Source of the DNA: Oehlia diaphana
Lineage: Eukaryota; Glomeromycota; Glomeromycetes; Glomerales; Glomeraceae
Direction of reading: 5' to 3'
Length of the DNA: 48,714 nt
Assembly: GCA_003833135.1 (NCBI GenBank)
Contig: QZLH01000338.1
Span: 16,005 to 64,718 of the forward strand
Below, one piece after another: positions 10,081-21,526 of this stretch. Made by a program: the position numbers and the translations under genes. Each line of letters begins with the position of its first letter. Positions within the stretch are counted from its first letter, which is position 1. The notes below the pieces were generated by a model, which was not told the DNA's origin, did no database searches, and was given only the letters and a program-made list of their open reading frames with translations.

Positions 10081-10990
10081 TTTCACAAAGAAATTTTGAC
10101 TATTGGGATTTTGTCGGAAAAATTTCCGATTGACTAAATTTTTACCGGAAATTACAATAATGATTAAACCCACTTCAATTGTTATTTGTTATTTATTTTC
10201 GGCAAAGTTTTTCTATTAGAAACTTCTGTTAGTTTGTCGCACTCCGAATTCTATGAATATTTATCTTATTTCGAGTATCATAAAAAAGTTTACAAGACAG
10301 AGGAAATTTCTTTAGATCAAAAAACAAAAGATTTACATACAATTTAATTTGTTAGGATCTCACGCAGCAAAAAAAAAAAGATTTTTATAATGTGTTAATT
10401 TCTAATTATTTACAGGGATTACAAAAGAAATTCCATTGGATGATGATATTGATGATGATGATAATCGCAAACAAATTGGATTTTTTTTTATTCTGGTCTT
10501 TAAAACAATTCTTTCCGAATCCTTTTGTGAAATTTTTAATTATAATGATACCATATTTTGCAAAGATTAACAAGGATTTTTTTTTTACTTTCATTTTTAG
10601 AATGAAGTGATTCTGGGAATAATATTTTATTTTATTTTTTTCGAGAAATACCAAGAATCAAACATATTGTTTGTTTATTTCGTATTACATTTGTCCGACA
10701 AATTTTATAAAGTTTTTTACAAGATTTTTTTAAAAAAAATCCAGATTCTTTACATGATGAGTATAACTTTATTTATAAGTTATTTGGTTGAATATGAGAT
10801 TGGCCGAATAAAGTCACAAATAAACAACTCACGGAGGTTCTTGATCGATATCTGCTTATTTAATCTTATTATGGTAAAACAAAATATTTGCATTAATCCA
10901 CGTGCTCTTATTCTTGCATATAAGTTCTACCAACTTTATTATTTGCAAAGTTTTAAACACAGATCAGATTGGCTAGATTCGGTTTGAATT
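10080..10990 (+). pseudogene. possible decayed gene of unknown family
   Basis: Three plus-strand pieces look more protein-like than the AT-rich background but do not join into one frame. They are SEFYEYLSYFEYHKKVYKTE followed by EISLDQKTKDLH (about 10243-10345), ITKEIPLDDDIDDDDNRKQI (about 10419-10480), and NPDSLHDEYNFIYKLFG with NKVTNKQLTEVLDRYLL (about 10739-10860). Stops and frame changes separate them. I do not recognise the family. The stretch could be a decayed host gene, a transposon piece, or exons whose introns I failed to place. Confidence 0.3.
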
Positions 10991-11087
10991 GAACTTCTAA
11001 TAAAAGAAATTGACTAGAATAAGATTCTATTTGTTCAAGAAGACTTTTTTTTATAAAATTCTATCAATGGATTTTATTCATATAAAG

Positions 11088-11152
11088 ATTATATAACTGT
11101 ATGTACTGTAATATAACTGTATGTACTGTACGTATCTATATATATATATAAG
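11088..11152. repeat. short tandem duplication plus TA-rich tract
   Basis: The unit ATATAACTGTATGTACTGTA occurs twice back to back and is followed by CGTATCTATATATATATA. It is a simple local duplication. The rest of 10991-12319 is AT-rich 5' flank of the next gene, with homopolymer A runs near 11400 and 11787 and pyrimidine tracts, and no supported coding sequence. Confidence 0.6.
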
Positions 11153-12319
11153 GACTTGATCAAAAATTTCCCGGGTACTAATGATCTAATTATATATTTT
11201 CATATACACCACGGAGAATTGCACATGTATAAATAAACAAAAAAACAAGATATCCTAAGCCCGCCATATATTACATATATTATCAACAGGTTATAGCATG
11301 AAAATTAACGAAAATTTGGATAAAAAATCTAATGAATCTGTACTATTAACGTTAGATTGAATTCTTTTAACATAATACCTTTTTTACCCTTTTTTTTTCA
11401 AAAAAAAAAAAAAAATCGTAAACAACGGGGCGTGGGAGGTTAAATTATACTCGAACTAATTTTCTTTGATCGCCTGATTAATATAAATATGTACGTATGT
11501 ATGTAATGTACAGTAATACTGTATATATTGTATATATTATTTTACGCAAATGGATCGCGACTTCCGTAGTAGGAAATAACTCTTTTGAACGTAATTTTTT
11601 AAAGAAACTTTTATATTTAAATGATTCCATATTGATCCTTTTAAATAAAATTTTGGTAAATAATATTATAATGGATTTCAAATCATAAATAAACACATGT
11701 TCTTACTGCTTGCTTTTAAAAAGTACGAGTTTTGGCGTTTACTTGTTTCTCACTTATCGAGTTTGGTGGGAAATTTAACTATAAAAAAAAAAAAAAAAAA
11801 TAAAAAATAAATAAATAAATAAACCATAAATCAATCCATCATATTTTGTTCTGAAATTTATTATTTGAAGGTGAGCTATTAATTTCAAAGTGGCTGAGAT
11901 ACTGAAAATAACGCGTGATTTTTTTTAAAGTGATATATATCAGTTAATCAGTTAAAGAGAAAAGAGTTACTAGAAGATCGTATCCAAATTTCTTCTCAGT
12001 AGGGATAGTTACACGTACGCGTGAAGGCACATAATTTATGCAAAAAATCCACAAAGAATTTTTTCTTTTTTGATTTTAAAAAAAAGAAATTTTTAAATTA
12101 AGTTTAGGAGATTATACTAGAAAAAAAACTGGCTAAAAAAAAAAATAGCCTTATGGATAAATTGGATAAATACAGAAAAATAGGGTATATTGTTGAATTT
12201 TGACCCATTATTTTTTTTCAACAGATTTCTGAATTTTATTGGTTTTGTTTGTGGTCTCTTTCCAATCTTTCCAAACCGAATAAAACCAAAAGATACTGAA
12301 AAAAAAACCCCCAAGAGTA

Positions 12320-13734
12320 ATGTCGTCTCGAGGCCCCGATCCTACTTATGCACAATATCCCTATACTCCTCCAAAAAACAACCAGCTTCTGCACCATTAT
12401 CAACAGCAGAATCAGTTCACAACAACTCCTCAGGACGGTATAATCACCCAAACACCTTCGGGAACATCAAACCCTCAATACACAACTCAAAATACCTCGA
12501 TTGGACCACCTAGTTTAAGTTCTCAAACACGAAGATATAAGGCTTCAATAGCATCAAATAACACGTCTCGGCAATATCCTTCAACTATTGCGCCTCCTTT
12601 GAATTTGAATGAACACCCTCCTTCACCGTTAGCTTCGACCCAGTGTTTACCTACTAATAATAATGTACCTATCTCTTCGACTCTGCCCGCGTCCTTACCC
12701 ACGCCTCCGTCTATACCCGCCGGCTTGTCTAGCCCCAATAACACCACTGCGGCATCTAGTTTTGATTTACAAGACGTTATCGCCCAATTTGGAGGACAAC
12801 CTGAACTACTTAAGCTTATTCTTACTTCTAAAGTTGAAGAAGATAAACGTAAGGCAGAAGAAGCAAAATTGCGCGTTAAAGAACTTGATTTAATGTTATG
12901 TGATAAGCATAGAAAATGTAATGACCACGATGATTCAAAGAATGATGAGATTCATTCTAATCAAGATATGGATTATGACAATGGTAAAATTTTAATTTTT
13001 ACTTTACAAATAAGTTATTTTAAACGTGATTTATATACTTATAATAAAATATAATTCATTGATTTTTCATTTTAGAAAATTCGATCGGAGCGTAAGTTAT
13101 TAAAACGTAATAATTGACATTTAACAAAGTTTTTTTTATTAATAATGTATTAATTTCAACGTTTAAAGATATCCCACATCTGATGGAACAATGAATTACG
13201 CGTCTTTTAATACCAGCTTATCTTCTCCTGTTCATAGTCTTTCTCTTAACTCTCCTTCAAGTACCCCCGTGTCTCAATCAACACCTCGACTTAAATCACG
13301 ATCATCTAAAGGTTAGTTAAAGCCACAATTGCGATTTAATGATCAAATCATATTACATGATAATCAATTTACGCCTCAAATTTCACAAAATCCAAGCAGA
13401 TCAGGATGAACCAACAGAAAACGAACAAAATAATATTAATGGTGCACCTAACAAACGTAAGCGTAAACGTCGTGAAATGCTTCCAGTGACAATGATCATT
13501 GAAACAAAAGAACATCCTTTTACGGATGATTATTTATGGAAAAATAATGGAAACACGACACAGAGAAAAACTGGAAATAAGAGCGTTTATTTTAAATGCT
13601 CAAACAGTAATAAAGGATGTCCAGTTAATAAAACTGTTACCGAAAATAAAGGTGGAGAAGATGGATGGACCATTAAAATTCGTGGTAATCACTTGGATGA
13701 ATGTGGTAAGATCAAGAGGATTGTAAAATCTTGA
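12320..13734 (+). CDS. putative transcription factor with a WRKY/GCM1-like zinc domain
   Basis: Four exons (12320-12983, 13076-13091, 13169-13311, 13397-13734) join in phase to 386 residues; the second exon has only 16 bases. Residues 1-145 are a Pro/Ser/Thr/Gln-rich disordered region. A helical, probably coiled-coil segment follows at about residues 155-200 (DVIAQFGGQPELLKLIL, then KVEEDKRKAEEAKLRVKELD). A basic patch NKRKRKRREM looks like a nuclear signal. The C-terminal 85 residues hold DDYLWKNNGNTTQRKTGNKS, VYFKCSNSNKGCPVNKTV and IRGNHLDECGK, giving spacing C-x6-C-x23-H-x3-C. That layout and the GCPV block resemble the WRKY-GCM1 zinc fold, so sequence-specific DNA binding in the nucleus is inferred. 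The plant-type WRKY heptapeptide itself is absent (LWKNNG). The last intron ends in AAGCAG, so two acceptors one codon apart are possible. Confidence 0.8.
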
Positions 13735-15930
13735 ACCTTTTCTTTTGGAAAAAAAAAATTCCCGTCCGATGTGATCGATCTAAGACTTTCATGCCTTAGC
13801 TTGCATTATATATTTTTTTTTTTCTTTATAAAATAATCGTTTTTTTTTACCTTCCCAATGTACATTTTCACTTCGTTATTTTATCGTTTCCCCTTTATTT
13901 TCTTCTGTAAATTTCTTTTTATTATATAGTATATATATTTTTAACGTTTATTTTGCGAATTTTACTTTTTTTTATTTCTTCATGTCGTAATCGAGAGAAC
14001 ATTGGAGGAAAACCCAGTTTTATAAGCAAGTTAAAGCAAGAGAAGAATATATATTTTAAATGTTTCTCTCTTTTTTACTCTCTTTTAAATTTTTTTTTTT
14101 CTTTTTTTTTCAAAAAAAAAAAAAAATAATAACTTTTATTTTTCGAATCATTCACTTCGTTTAAAAATCGCGATTTTTTTTAAGAATTCTTTTTATCATA
14201 CTTCTTTAAAAAGGCAATTAGTCTTTTTTTAACTTTCCTTTATCATTTTACACCCTTTATTTTGCTTTTTTCAAGGAATTGACGCGTCAAACGTTGTCAA
14301 TTGGATTTTTTATACAACTCTAGGAAAAAAAAAAAAAAATCAAACAAAAAAAATATATATATAAAGAATAAAGAATATTTGTTTGGACTCTAAAAATTTT
14401 AATTTCTGTAAATATATATACCTTTCTGTGAAGTTAAAAAGCTAAAAAAAAACCAACAATGTCATGAACTCGTGACATAGTCACACCTTAGATTTTTATC
14501 AAAAAAAAAACGTAATTTTTTTACGTCGTACATCCATTGTACCTCATGATTAAAAAAAAAACTAATATGCGACTTTTTGTAAATAATTCGCTGAATTTTT
14601 TAATAAATTTTTTCGCGTTTCTTTTTTAACCAATAAAAATTTTTATTAAGTAATTTGTTATAATCGGAGATTTTATTTGCCCAATGATTACGTAATTTAA
14701 ATTAAATTATTTTATTTATTTATTTATATTTTCGATTTACATACATAATTTACATTTAAATTTTTATAATTTATCTGTAAAAGAACTTATTGAAGAATTT
14801 TTTTTTTTAATAAGGTTTGAAACTTTTTGAAAAACTATATATTTATTGCGGAAAGTTCTTTGTGATTTGTATTAATATTAGTTTTGTAACTTTCATTTTT
14901 ATTTGACATCTGCAAGTAAACGAATCTATTTTTACGATTATCAGACTTTTTTTTTTTAGATTATGTGGTATAACTTGCATTGCGTAATTACATTTTCGTT
15001 ACGAAGTCGCATAAAAAAGACATATTCTTTGTTCGTTATTTATCCAATATTGAACTAGTTTCTTGTGATTCACAAAATAATAAATAATAATGTTTGCAAC
15101 AGGTAAAAAAAAAATATATAGTTTTTTGTGCGGAATAACTCACGGGTAATTTTATTAACTAAAAAAAGTTTTATTTTATGTATTATACATCATGTAACAA
15201 TCATATTTGCCTTTTCTATAGTTTATAAGTCATAAATTAAATCGGTAAACAATGTAAAATATATAGTAACCCCCTCAAATTTTTTTTTTTTTTTTGTTTG
15301 CCTTTTTGTTGTACGGCTTACGGCTGATTAATTGTGGCATTGGTATTATTACCCTAAGTGCTTTTTTCTAATTTAAACTGAATATTAAAAAAAACTTGCT
15401 GCGCAAAGTACAACTAAGATCATCTGATCCGCTGATCACTGTTCAATTTTAAAAATTGAATATACCTTTTTGGTATAAATTCGAAGTTATATGATCCAGT
15501 TTATAAGGCAATGACTTTGTGAAGCAATTAAGACAAAATCGGATCTTTTACTCACTCTAAAATGAAACAAGAAAATGAAACTGAATAAATTATTACTCTA
15601 GATAATTAATTATTTTCATGATAATTTATGATTTTAAGCTATGGTCATTTTTTTTGTTCTTACTGCTAATTTCTCAGTTATTTTAAGGTATATCTCATAA
15701 ATTTACTACTTTTTATCTAATGTTAGTTATTTGCTTGTTAAATGTATAGTTCATACTGTACTTAAATACATATTAATATTACATACAATTTATTTATAAT
15801 ATAGATCAAATAATATGAATCTATTATATTAATCAATAGATTTCTTTTAAACAAAGTACTGTATTTTGGATAGTGTTCTGTATGAATCAAATTTTTCCTT
15901 TGAAATTTGATTCAATTTAGATTCAACTTG
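13735..15930. other. AT-rich 3' flank and intergenic desert
   Basis: No open frame with protein character was found on either strand. It contains many A and T homopolymers (for example near 14090-14125, 14327 and 15281) and a few short palindromes such as GTCATGAACTCGTGAC near 14461. The first few hundred bases are probably the 3' untranslated region of the WRKY-like gene. No RNA gene is recognisable. Confidence 0.5.
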
Positions 15931-15949
15931 GATTTGATTTGACCTCCAA

Positions 15950-16095
15950 AAAATATTATCTCAGGATCTAGTAATCCAATTTTGATGATTTTTTTTTTTA
16001 ATTGATAGCTCTTATTGCTCTGATTAAAATAAAAAAAATCATTAAAATTGGACAAAATATATTTTTACCCTTTGGGATTATCAGGATCACATCAT
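15950..16095. repeat. foldback element, family of 31386-31582 (diverged copy)
   Basis: The segment reads TATCTCAGGATCTAGTAATC, then a T-rich tract, the centre TAGCTCTTATTGCTCT, then AAATAAAAAAAATCATTAAA and ATTGGACAAA. It is built like the copy at 31386-31582 with the same centre and arms, and its two halves are roughly complementary. It is a miniature foldback element with no coding capacity. The right flank to 16913 is AT-rich and shows no gene. Confidence 0.55.
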
Positions 16096-16913
16096 GTCAC
16101 AAATCAATTCATGCAGAATACTAATTTTGAAAGAATTGGAAATATTAAAAGTAAAAGATCTGTTATATAGAATTAAATATAAATTAAAAAAGTTATTGGA
16201 AATATCAAAGTTATTATACTAGGAAATGGAAACCGTTGGAACATCCAAAGTATTTAGTATAATTACATGATTATCAGTAATTTTACGGCATTTAATACTA
16301 AAAAAAATTGTAAGTTAATGTGCATGTCCATTTTACATTGCTGACTATATTAAAAATTATTCGTCTAAAATATCTTACTAAAGACTTTCATTCTAAGTTA
16401 CAATATATAGTACTTCTTCTATTAAAATAAGTAAAGTTTAACTCTTTTTGCTTAAAGATTTACATTAAAGTTTTAATAGAGTTACGCATTTGTATATTAT
16501 TTTTTAGCTATGCAAATCAATATTAATATATTTTAATATAATAAACACTTAACACATAACTAAATTTATATATATGTAACACAAAATTTCATTCATCAAG
16601 ACATTGCATTTGAAATGCGTAGAAGTAGAATGTTCTCATACTACAAATAATAAGGAAAAAAAATGTAAATTCAGAATTATACAATATAAGAGAAGATATA
16701 TTATATATTATAATTAGCAATTCAAAATAACTCACATAGATTCACATAATATAAATAATACAATTAAAAGTATTAAAAATAAAGGTTCTGCTATATAAAT
16801 AGTACTTTAAAATTGACTCAGAATTTGACTTAACTCAACTCATAAGAAACTCTAACTATATTATTTAATTTTTATCAAATATGCAAGAAGGATTCATTTT
16901 TTTAAGATATGAC

Positions 16914-17131
16914 AGAATCCTGCCTACTATTAAAATAGGTTACCCTGTAGTCTAAGGTATGATTTCTTATAAAATTCTTTAAAAATTGTACTATAAAAGG
17001 AAATTTTATATTACTTTGTTATAATTTTTTCCTTTTTAATTAATTAACCAATAAAATTTAAGTAAATCCTAAGGTGAGGTTCATATGAAAGTGAAATTTC
17101 TACTGGTAACATATCTTAGTAGGCAGATTCT
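16914..17131. mobile_element. miniature inverted-repeat element (MITE family 1, copy A)
   Basis: The left end AGAATCCTGCCTACTATTAA and the right end, read in reverse complement as AGAATCTGCCTACTAAGATA, form inverted repeats of about 30 bases that both continue into GTTACC. The inside carries TTAATTAACCAATAAAATTT, shared with 22503-22530 and 27162-27183. At 218 bases with no coding capacity it is a non-autonomous element. No clear target duplication was found. Confidence 0.7.
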
Positions 17132-18003
17132 TATATAATTCAGATATTTATATCAAATTCTTTAATATTTTCTGTTCTTATTTGTATTTTATTTTATATT
17201 CAGTTTTATAGTTTTCATTAGTGGTCTAATTCAGATATCTGTTTATCTGTAAACATTAAACAGATAATCCGCAAGCTATATGATGGCTGTCACTTATAAA
17301 CTGCACTAGTCTGAAATTTCAGATGTTCAATTTTCACGTGATTATTATGTGATTTCAGTATTTATTCACATGATATTGCATATTTTCACATCGCAAAACC
17401 ATTATTTTATTTTATTTAATTTCTCCAGTACATATTCAGAAATATAATGGTGAGATTTATACTTTTTGGCAGCATATTCTACCAATTTACCAGTTATTCC
17501 TTTCCTATACAAATTCATGTAATACCATGTCTTCCTAGAAATTTTCTTACTGTAATTATACTAACAGATTCTAAGACTGCAGGAATAACATGTTGCAAGC
17601 CTGACCAAAAATAATTGCAGTTCTCTTAAGCATATTTTTTTGCTGCTTCCCAGTATCATTTAATGTAGTTCAGTTCACAATAGAACTTCAGGTAAAATAT
17701 ATATTTATGCTCAGCTTCTAGTATTACTTCCTTTAATGCGCTTTTTTGGGATAGGAAATTCGGCTGTAATAAAATAATTCTTCGTGTGCAATAATCTGTC
17801 TGATTTACATCTTCAATCTTATCCTTATACAACTTACAATCAGCATTTAGCCCATCCTTTCACAATCCACGTTCGATTAACACTTGTTTCATTCTTTTCA
17901 GTTCATTATTCTTATTGACCATCAATTGATGTCAATTATCTTGCCTAAAACTGTGTCTCTCATCTTCGGTTGCTTACCTCCAGGTTTTAGGTTTATCCTA
18001 CTT

Positions 18004-18175
18004 GCCACAAGTATACTTTTCGTCAAAATAATAAAATACTAATTAAATTTATTTTGACAGACATAATATATTTTGACAAACGTAATTAATTCATAATAAT
18101 TTTATAATAAATAGTGAATTGATCCGTTTGCCAAAATATGACATAATTAATTAGCGGAAAAGTATAGCCACAAGT
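18004..18175. mobile_element. 154-base MITE inside the transposase pseudogene, with 9-base target duplication
   Basis: The element 18013-18166 starts ATACTTTTCGTC and ends GCGGAAAAGTATA, which are inverted repeats of about 12 bases. It is flanked on both sides by the direct repeat GCCACAAGT (18004-18012 and 18167-18175). Removing the element and one repeat restores the transposase frame through SDVLVASRINLKPGG on the minus strand. A 9-base duplication is typical of Mutator-like transposition, so a MULE-mobilised MITE is inferred. The inside has two similar copies of ATTTTGACA-AC. Confidence 0.85.
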
Positions 18176-18757
18176 ACATCAGATTTATATGTCGCATGGT
18201 TCAAACTATTATTGAATGCAAACAAGACAACACAGTTTAGAAAATTTGCTTCAAAAATCGGTATGACCTTCATTTTCATCTGTTCAATTAAATGCTTGCT
18301 CGTTCAGAAGCCTTCATGATCTTTTTCCAATTGAAGTTAAACTTGAGCTTCTTCAGGTATGGAAGGGTTTTATTGATGTTGCTGTAAGTTCAATTTAAGT
18401 TGACCGCATTCTTCCATCAAGAATTCACTAATCATAATAAAATGACCATTTTCCTTTTTACATAATGGCAATTCTCCAGACTTTACCTATATGCACCATT
18501 TTCCATCGTTTGAGTAAAATATGCACTTATCATGCATTATGAGAATTATTTTCTTTTCATTAGGTCCTAATGTTGGCGGTATCCGTTCTATATTTTCACA
18601 GGACCCTGGAATACACTATTAAGAACCATGTCGTACACTTTTAAAAAATTTTGAAAAGTTTCATCATACTGTGGTACAAATTTCCTTTTTAGGTGATCAC
18701 GTATAGCTACTTTTGTCATACATTTATAGTCAGTGAAAAAAAAGCTTTGTCGTACAT

Positions 18758-18868
18758 TTATTTTATAATAAAGAAAATTTAGGTGTACACTTTTAACTAT
18801 AATAATTGTTTGGTATTTTTTTGCAATTTTATATATAAAAATGCCAAACTATTATTAGTTCAGCATCT
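18758..18868. repeat. 111-base direct repeat, left of gap
   Basis: Identical over 111 bases to 19325-19435 at a constant offset of 567, and it ends exactly at the first N. It contains AGGTGTACACTTTTAACTAT and the hairpin-prone words TTTGGTATTTTT and AAAAATGCCAAAC. It is either a tandem duplication or the same sequence assembled twice. Confidence 0.9.
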
Positions 18869-19315
18869 NNNNNNNNNNNNNNNNNNNNNNNNNNNNNNNN
18901 NNNNNNNNNNNNNNNNNNNNNNNNNNNNNNNNNNNNNNNNNNNNNNNNNNNNNNNNNNNNNNNNNNNNNNNNNNNNNNNNNNNNNNNNNNNNNNNNNNNN
19001 NNNNNNNNNNNNNNNNNNNNNNNNNNNNNNNNNNNNNNNNNNNNNNNNNNNNNNNNNNNNNNNNNNNNNNNNNNNNNNNNNNNNNNNNNNNNNNNNNNNN
19101 NNNNNNNNNNNNNNNNNNNNNNNNNNNNNNNNNNNNNNNNNNNNNNNNNNNNNNNNNNNNNNNNNNNNNNNNNNNNNNNNNNNNNNNNNNNNNNNNNNNN
19201 NNNNNNNNNNNNNNNNNNNNNNNNNNNNNNNNNNNNNNNNNNNNNNNNNNNNNNNNNNNNNNNNNNNNNNNNNNNNNNNNNNNNNNNNNNNNNNNNNNNN
19301 NNNNNNNNNNNNNNN
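18869..19315. other. assembly gap (447 N)
   Basis: Unknown bases. Any reading frame drawn through this run is meaningless. The 111 bases before it (18758-18868) are identical to 19325-19435 just after it, so the gap may be false. Confidence 0.98.
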
Positions 19316-19324
19316 GTTGTACAC

Positions 19325-19435
19325 TTATTTTATAATAAAGAAAATTTAGGTGTACACTTTTAACTATAATAATTGTTTGGTATTTTTTTGCAATTTTATA
19401 TATAAAAATGCCAAACTATTATTAGTTCAGCATCT
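19325..19435. repeat. 111-base direct repeat, right of gap
   Basis: Second copy of the repeat at 18758-18868. It starts within ten bases of the last N, which is what two unmerged overlapping contig ends would look like. Confidence 0.9.
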
Positions 19436-20790
19436 TTTATATTATATAATAAATAAGAAAAAATATTATTTAATTACATATATATAAAATTTGATAGTTA
19501 ATATAATGATAATTATAAGTATATTTGGAATTTTATTTAATTATCTTGAATGTACATTTTAGCTAAATTTTGATATGAATATTAAACGTTTGTCATACAA
19601 AATAAAAAATTTCTTGCTGATGTCGTACATTTGGGCAAAATTTTTTTGTACATTTTAACAATTTCTCAGATGGAGTTCACTATGTAAAAATTGTTCATAT
19701 TCAGGGGCTATAATTTCACCTTTATACTTCACCATATTCTTTTTGTAGCTATAGTCTATAGATTATGTTCAGAAAAGTTTACTGATATTTTACGACATCA
19801 GAACGCTCATGGCCATCATAGTATATGCCTTACATAACATATGTATGTTAGTAACTTAGTTTAGTATTTTTAACATTCTATAATGTATTTGACTCACCTT
19901 GTTTTTGTAACTGAAAAAAATACCCAAGTACATTGAGTCAACATGTCACAGTTTTTGTATTGATGGTTTTTTTTTATTATTCCTGAATACACAAGTAGCT
20001 TTTGTTCAATAAATGTTTTGAATTTTAGCGGAGTAGTTTTTCCACCTTATGATCAAATCCAAGTATGGCATTTTTCCACTATATCCTTATCATTTATTAG
20101 TCACGTTATCTTTTGATGCTTGCCTTGACAGCTTATTAGAAGATAATTACATTGGAGCCAATAATTAGCCCAATAATAAATAGTTCGTGCTCTATATAGA
20201 GCACCATCAATGAAAACCAATTGCGCGGCTTCTATACTAACCTTTATTTTACCTCTTCTATTATCATCTAATTTTTTTAAATATTTAAAGATTACTTATT
20301 TTTTATTAAATTTGAATACACTTAATGATTTTTGTTTCTTTTTAAGTTCAATTCTCAAACTTTCAATCTTTTTTTTTAGATTAAGCTGATTATTGTGTTC
20401 ATTTTCTACATCATCCAAAACTTCATCAAAATCATCCAGATTTGATTGTTTATTTATAAATATTAAAATATTTAAATTTCCTTTTGCAACTTTTATAAAA
20501 GATCCACTTAATCCATATTTATCAAAATAAGTTGATTTTTTGATTGTTCCGGTAAGATAAGGTTTACGTTTCTTTTGTTTCAGATATGCATTACTTGGAC
20601 AGACTAACTTACTTTTATTTTCGTCTTTGTTTGGTAACTTAATTTCATCCCAACTACTATCATTTTCATCTCCCCAATCATCCTCATTATCAACTCGTGA
20701 TTTCTTTGCAAATGTTTCATTATTATTTCATTCATGCTTTTTAACAATAGTTTTTCTCTTTGATGGGCATGTTATCAGTGTTATAAGTAG

Positions 20791-21125
20791 GAAAATTGAA
20801 GCAGAACAACAAATTTCATATAAAAATTTTGCGTATATTGTGCTGCTCCTTAGTCCAAAATTTTCCATTTTTTTATATATATCATATGAAAATACTTGAA
20901 CTTTAACAAAAATTATATAATACTTCAAAAAAATAAACCAATAAAGATGTTAAGCATATGCTATTCTATAATTTTATCAGTTTAAATTTTTAAATCATTG
21001 CTTTATTTTTAATTTATAAATTTTTAAAGTCATGTTATTTTTGTGTGATTTATAGATGACAGCCACCATATTACGGATACAGATTATATCAATTAAAAAT
21101 CTAGATAAATCTAGATAAATCTGTG
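20791..21125. other. AT-rich spacer
   Basis: No supported gene. It contains a short tandem repeat of ATCTAGATAA near 21100-21120, immediately left of the next element. Confidence 0.5.
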
Positions 21126-21526
21126 TCAGGAACGATAATTTTATGATGTGCTCAAACATAAATTATATATGTGCTAAAATTAAAATATGTGATTTAATTT
21201 TTTTCAAAAATTCTCACATTATGTGATATTATTTGGTGAAATATGTATATTATTTGTAAAAAATTGCTTTATCCACCATTAAAATGTGAATTTATTTTTA
21301 ATAACAAGGAAGTTAACATTACATGATGATGATTAGAACCTTTGGAAAAACTGGTATTTTACTGAAAACTTTGGAAAAAACTTGTATTTTACTGCAGATT
21401 ATGCGTTTCAATATAAGAAGATTCAAATTATGTGATTTTATGATGCGATTAATTAAAATTATGTATTTATCGCATAATTATTCATTTTATGTGATATTAT
21501 GCAATCACATAAATCATCGTCCCTGA
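21126..21526. mobile_element. MITE family 2, complete copy (about 400 bases)
   Basis: The ends TCAGGAACGATAATTTTATG (left) and, in reverse complement, TCAGGGACGATGATTTATG (right) form inverted repeats of about 20 bases. The inside is full of TTATGTGAT words and contains a local duplication (CTTTGGAAAAA-CT-GTATTTTACTG occurs twice). It is non-coding. The part from about 21198 onward is repeated at 24630-24960 with only a handful of differences. Confidence 0.75.

Larger units (their letters stand above)
18628..19655. mobile_element. second insertion in the transposase pseudogene, containing the assembly gap
   Basis: Transposase coding matches stop near 19655 and resume near 18628; between them lies non-coding AT-rich sequence carrying the word TGTCGTACA or near copies at 18632, 18714, 18747, 19592 and 19621. 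The two ends share GTACA...AAAATTTTG in opposite orientation, so weak terminal inverted repeats are possible. The apparent size is inflated by the N run and a flanking duplication. Without those, the element would be about 460 bases. Confidence 0.55.
17430..20790 (-). pseudogene. large DDE-type transposase pseudogene with nested insertions
   Basis: Read from right to left, scattered stops and frame changes break one long transposase. In order: a basic/acidic N-terminus and the block YLKQKKRKPYLTGTIKKSTY (20490-20590), a coiled region (20300-20440), EAAQLVFIDGALYRARTIYY and WANYWLQCNYLLISCQGKHQ (about 20130-20245), GGKTTPLKFKTFIEQKLLV (about 19995-20055), YDGHERSDVVKYQ (about 19785-19830), then after an insertion IILIMHDKCIFYSNDGKWC (about 18500-18560), GHFIMISEFLMEECGQLKLN, VVLFAFNNSLNHATYKSD (18175-18230), and FYCELNYIK*YWEAAKKYA near the end (about 17625-17690). 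The D/N and E positions fit a DDE nuclease related in style to IS630/Tc1 enzymes. Two insertions split it (18013-18166 and about 18628-19655). I know this as a common family in such fungi but cannot name it with certainty. Confidence 0.7.

Noticed and set aside
18783..19349. Long open frames on both strands through the N run
   Set aside because: They consist mainly of unknown residues and have no meaning.
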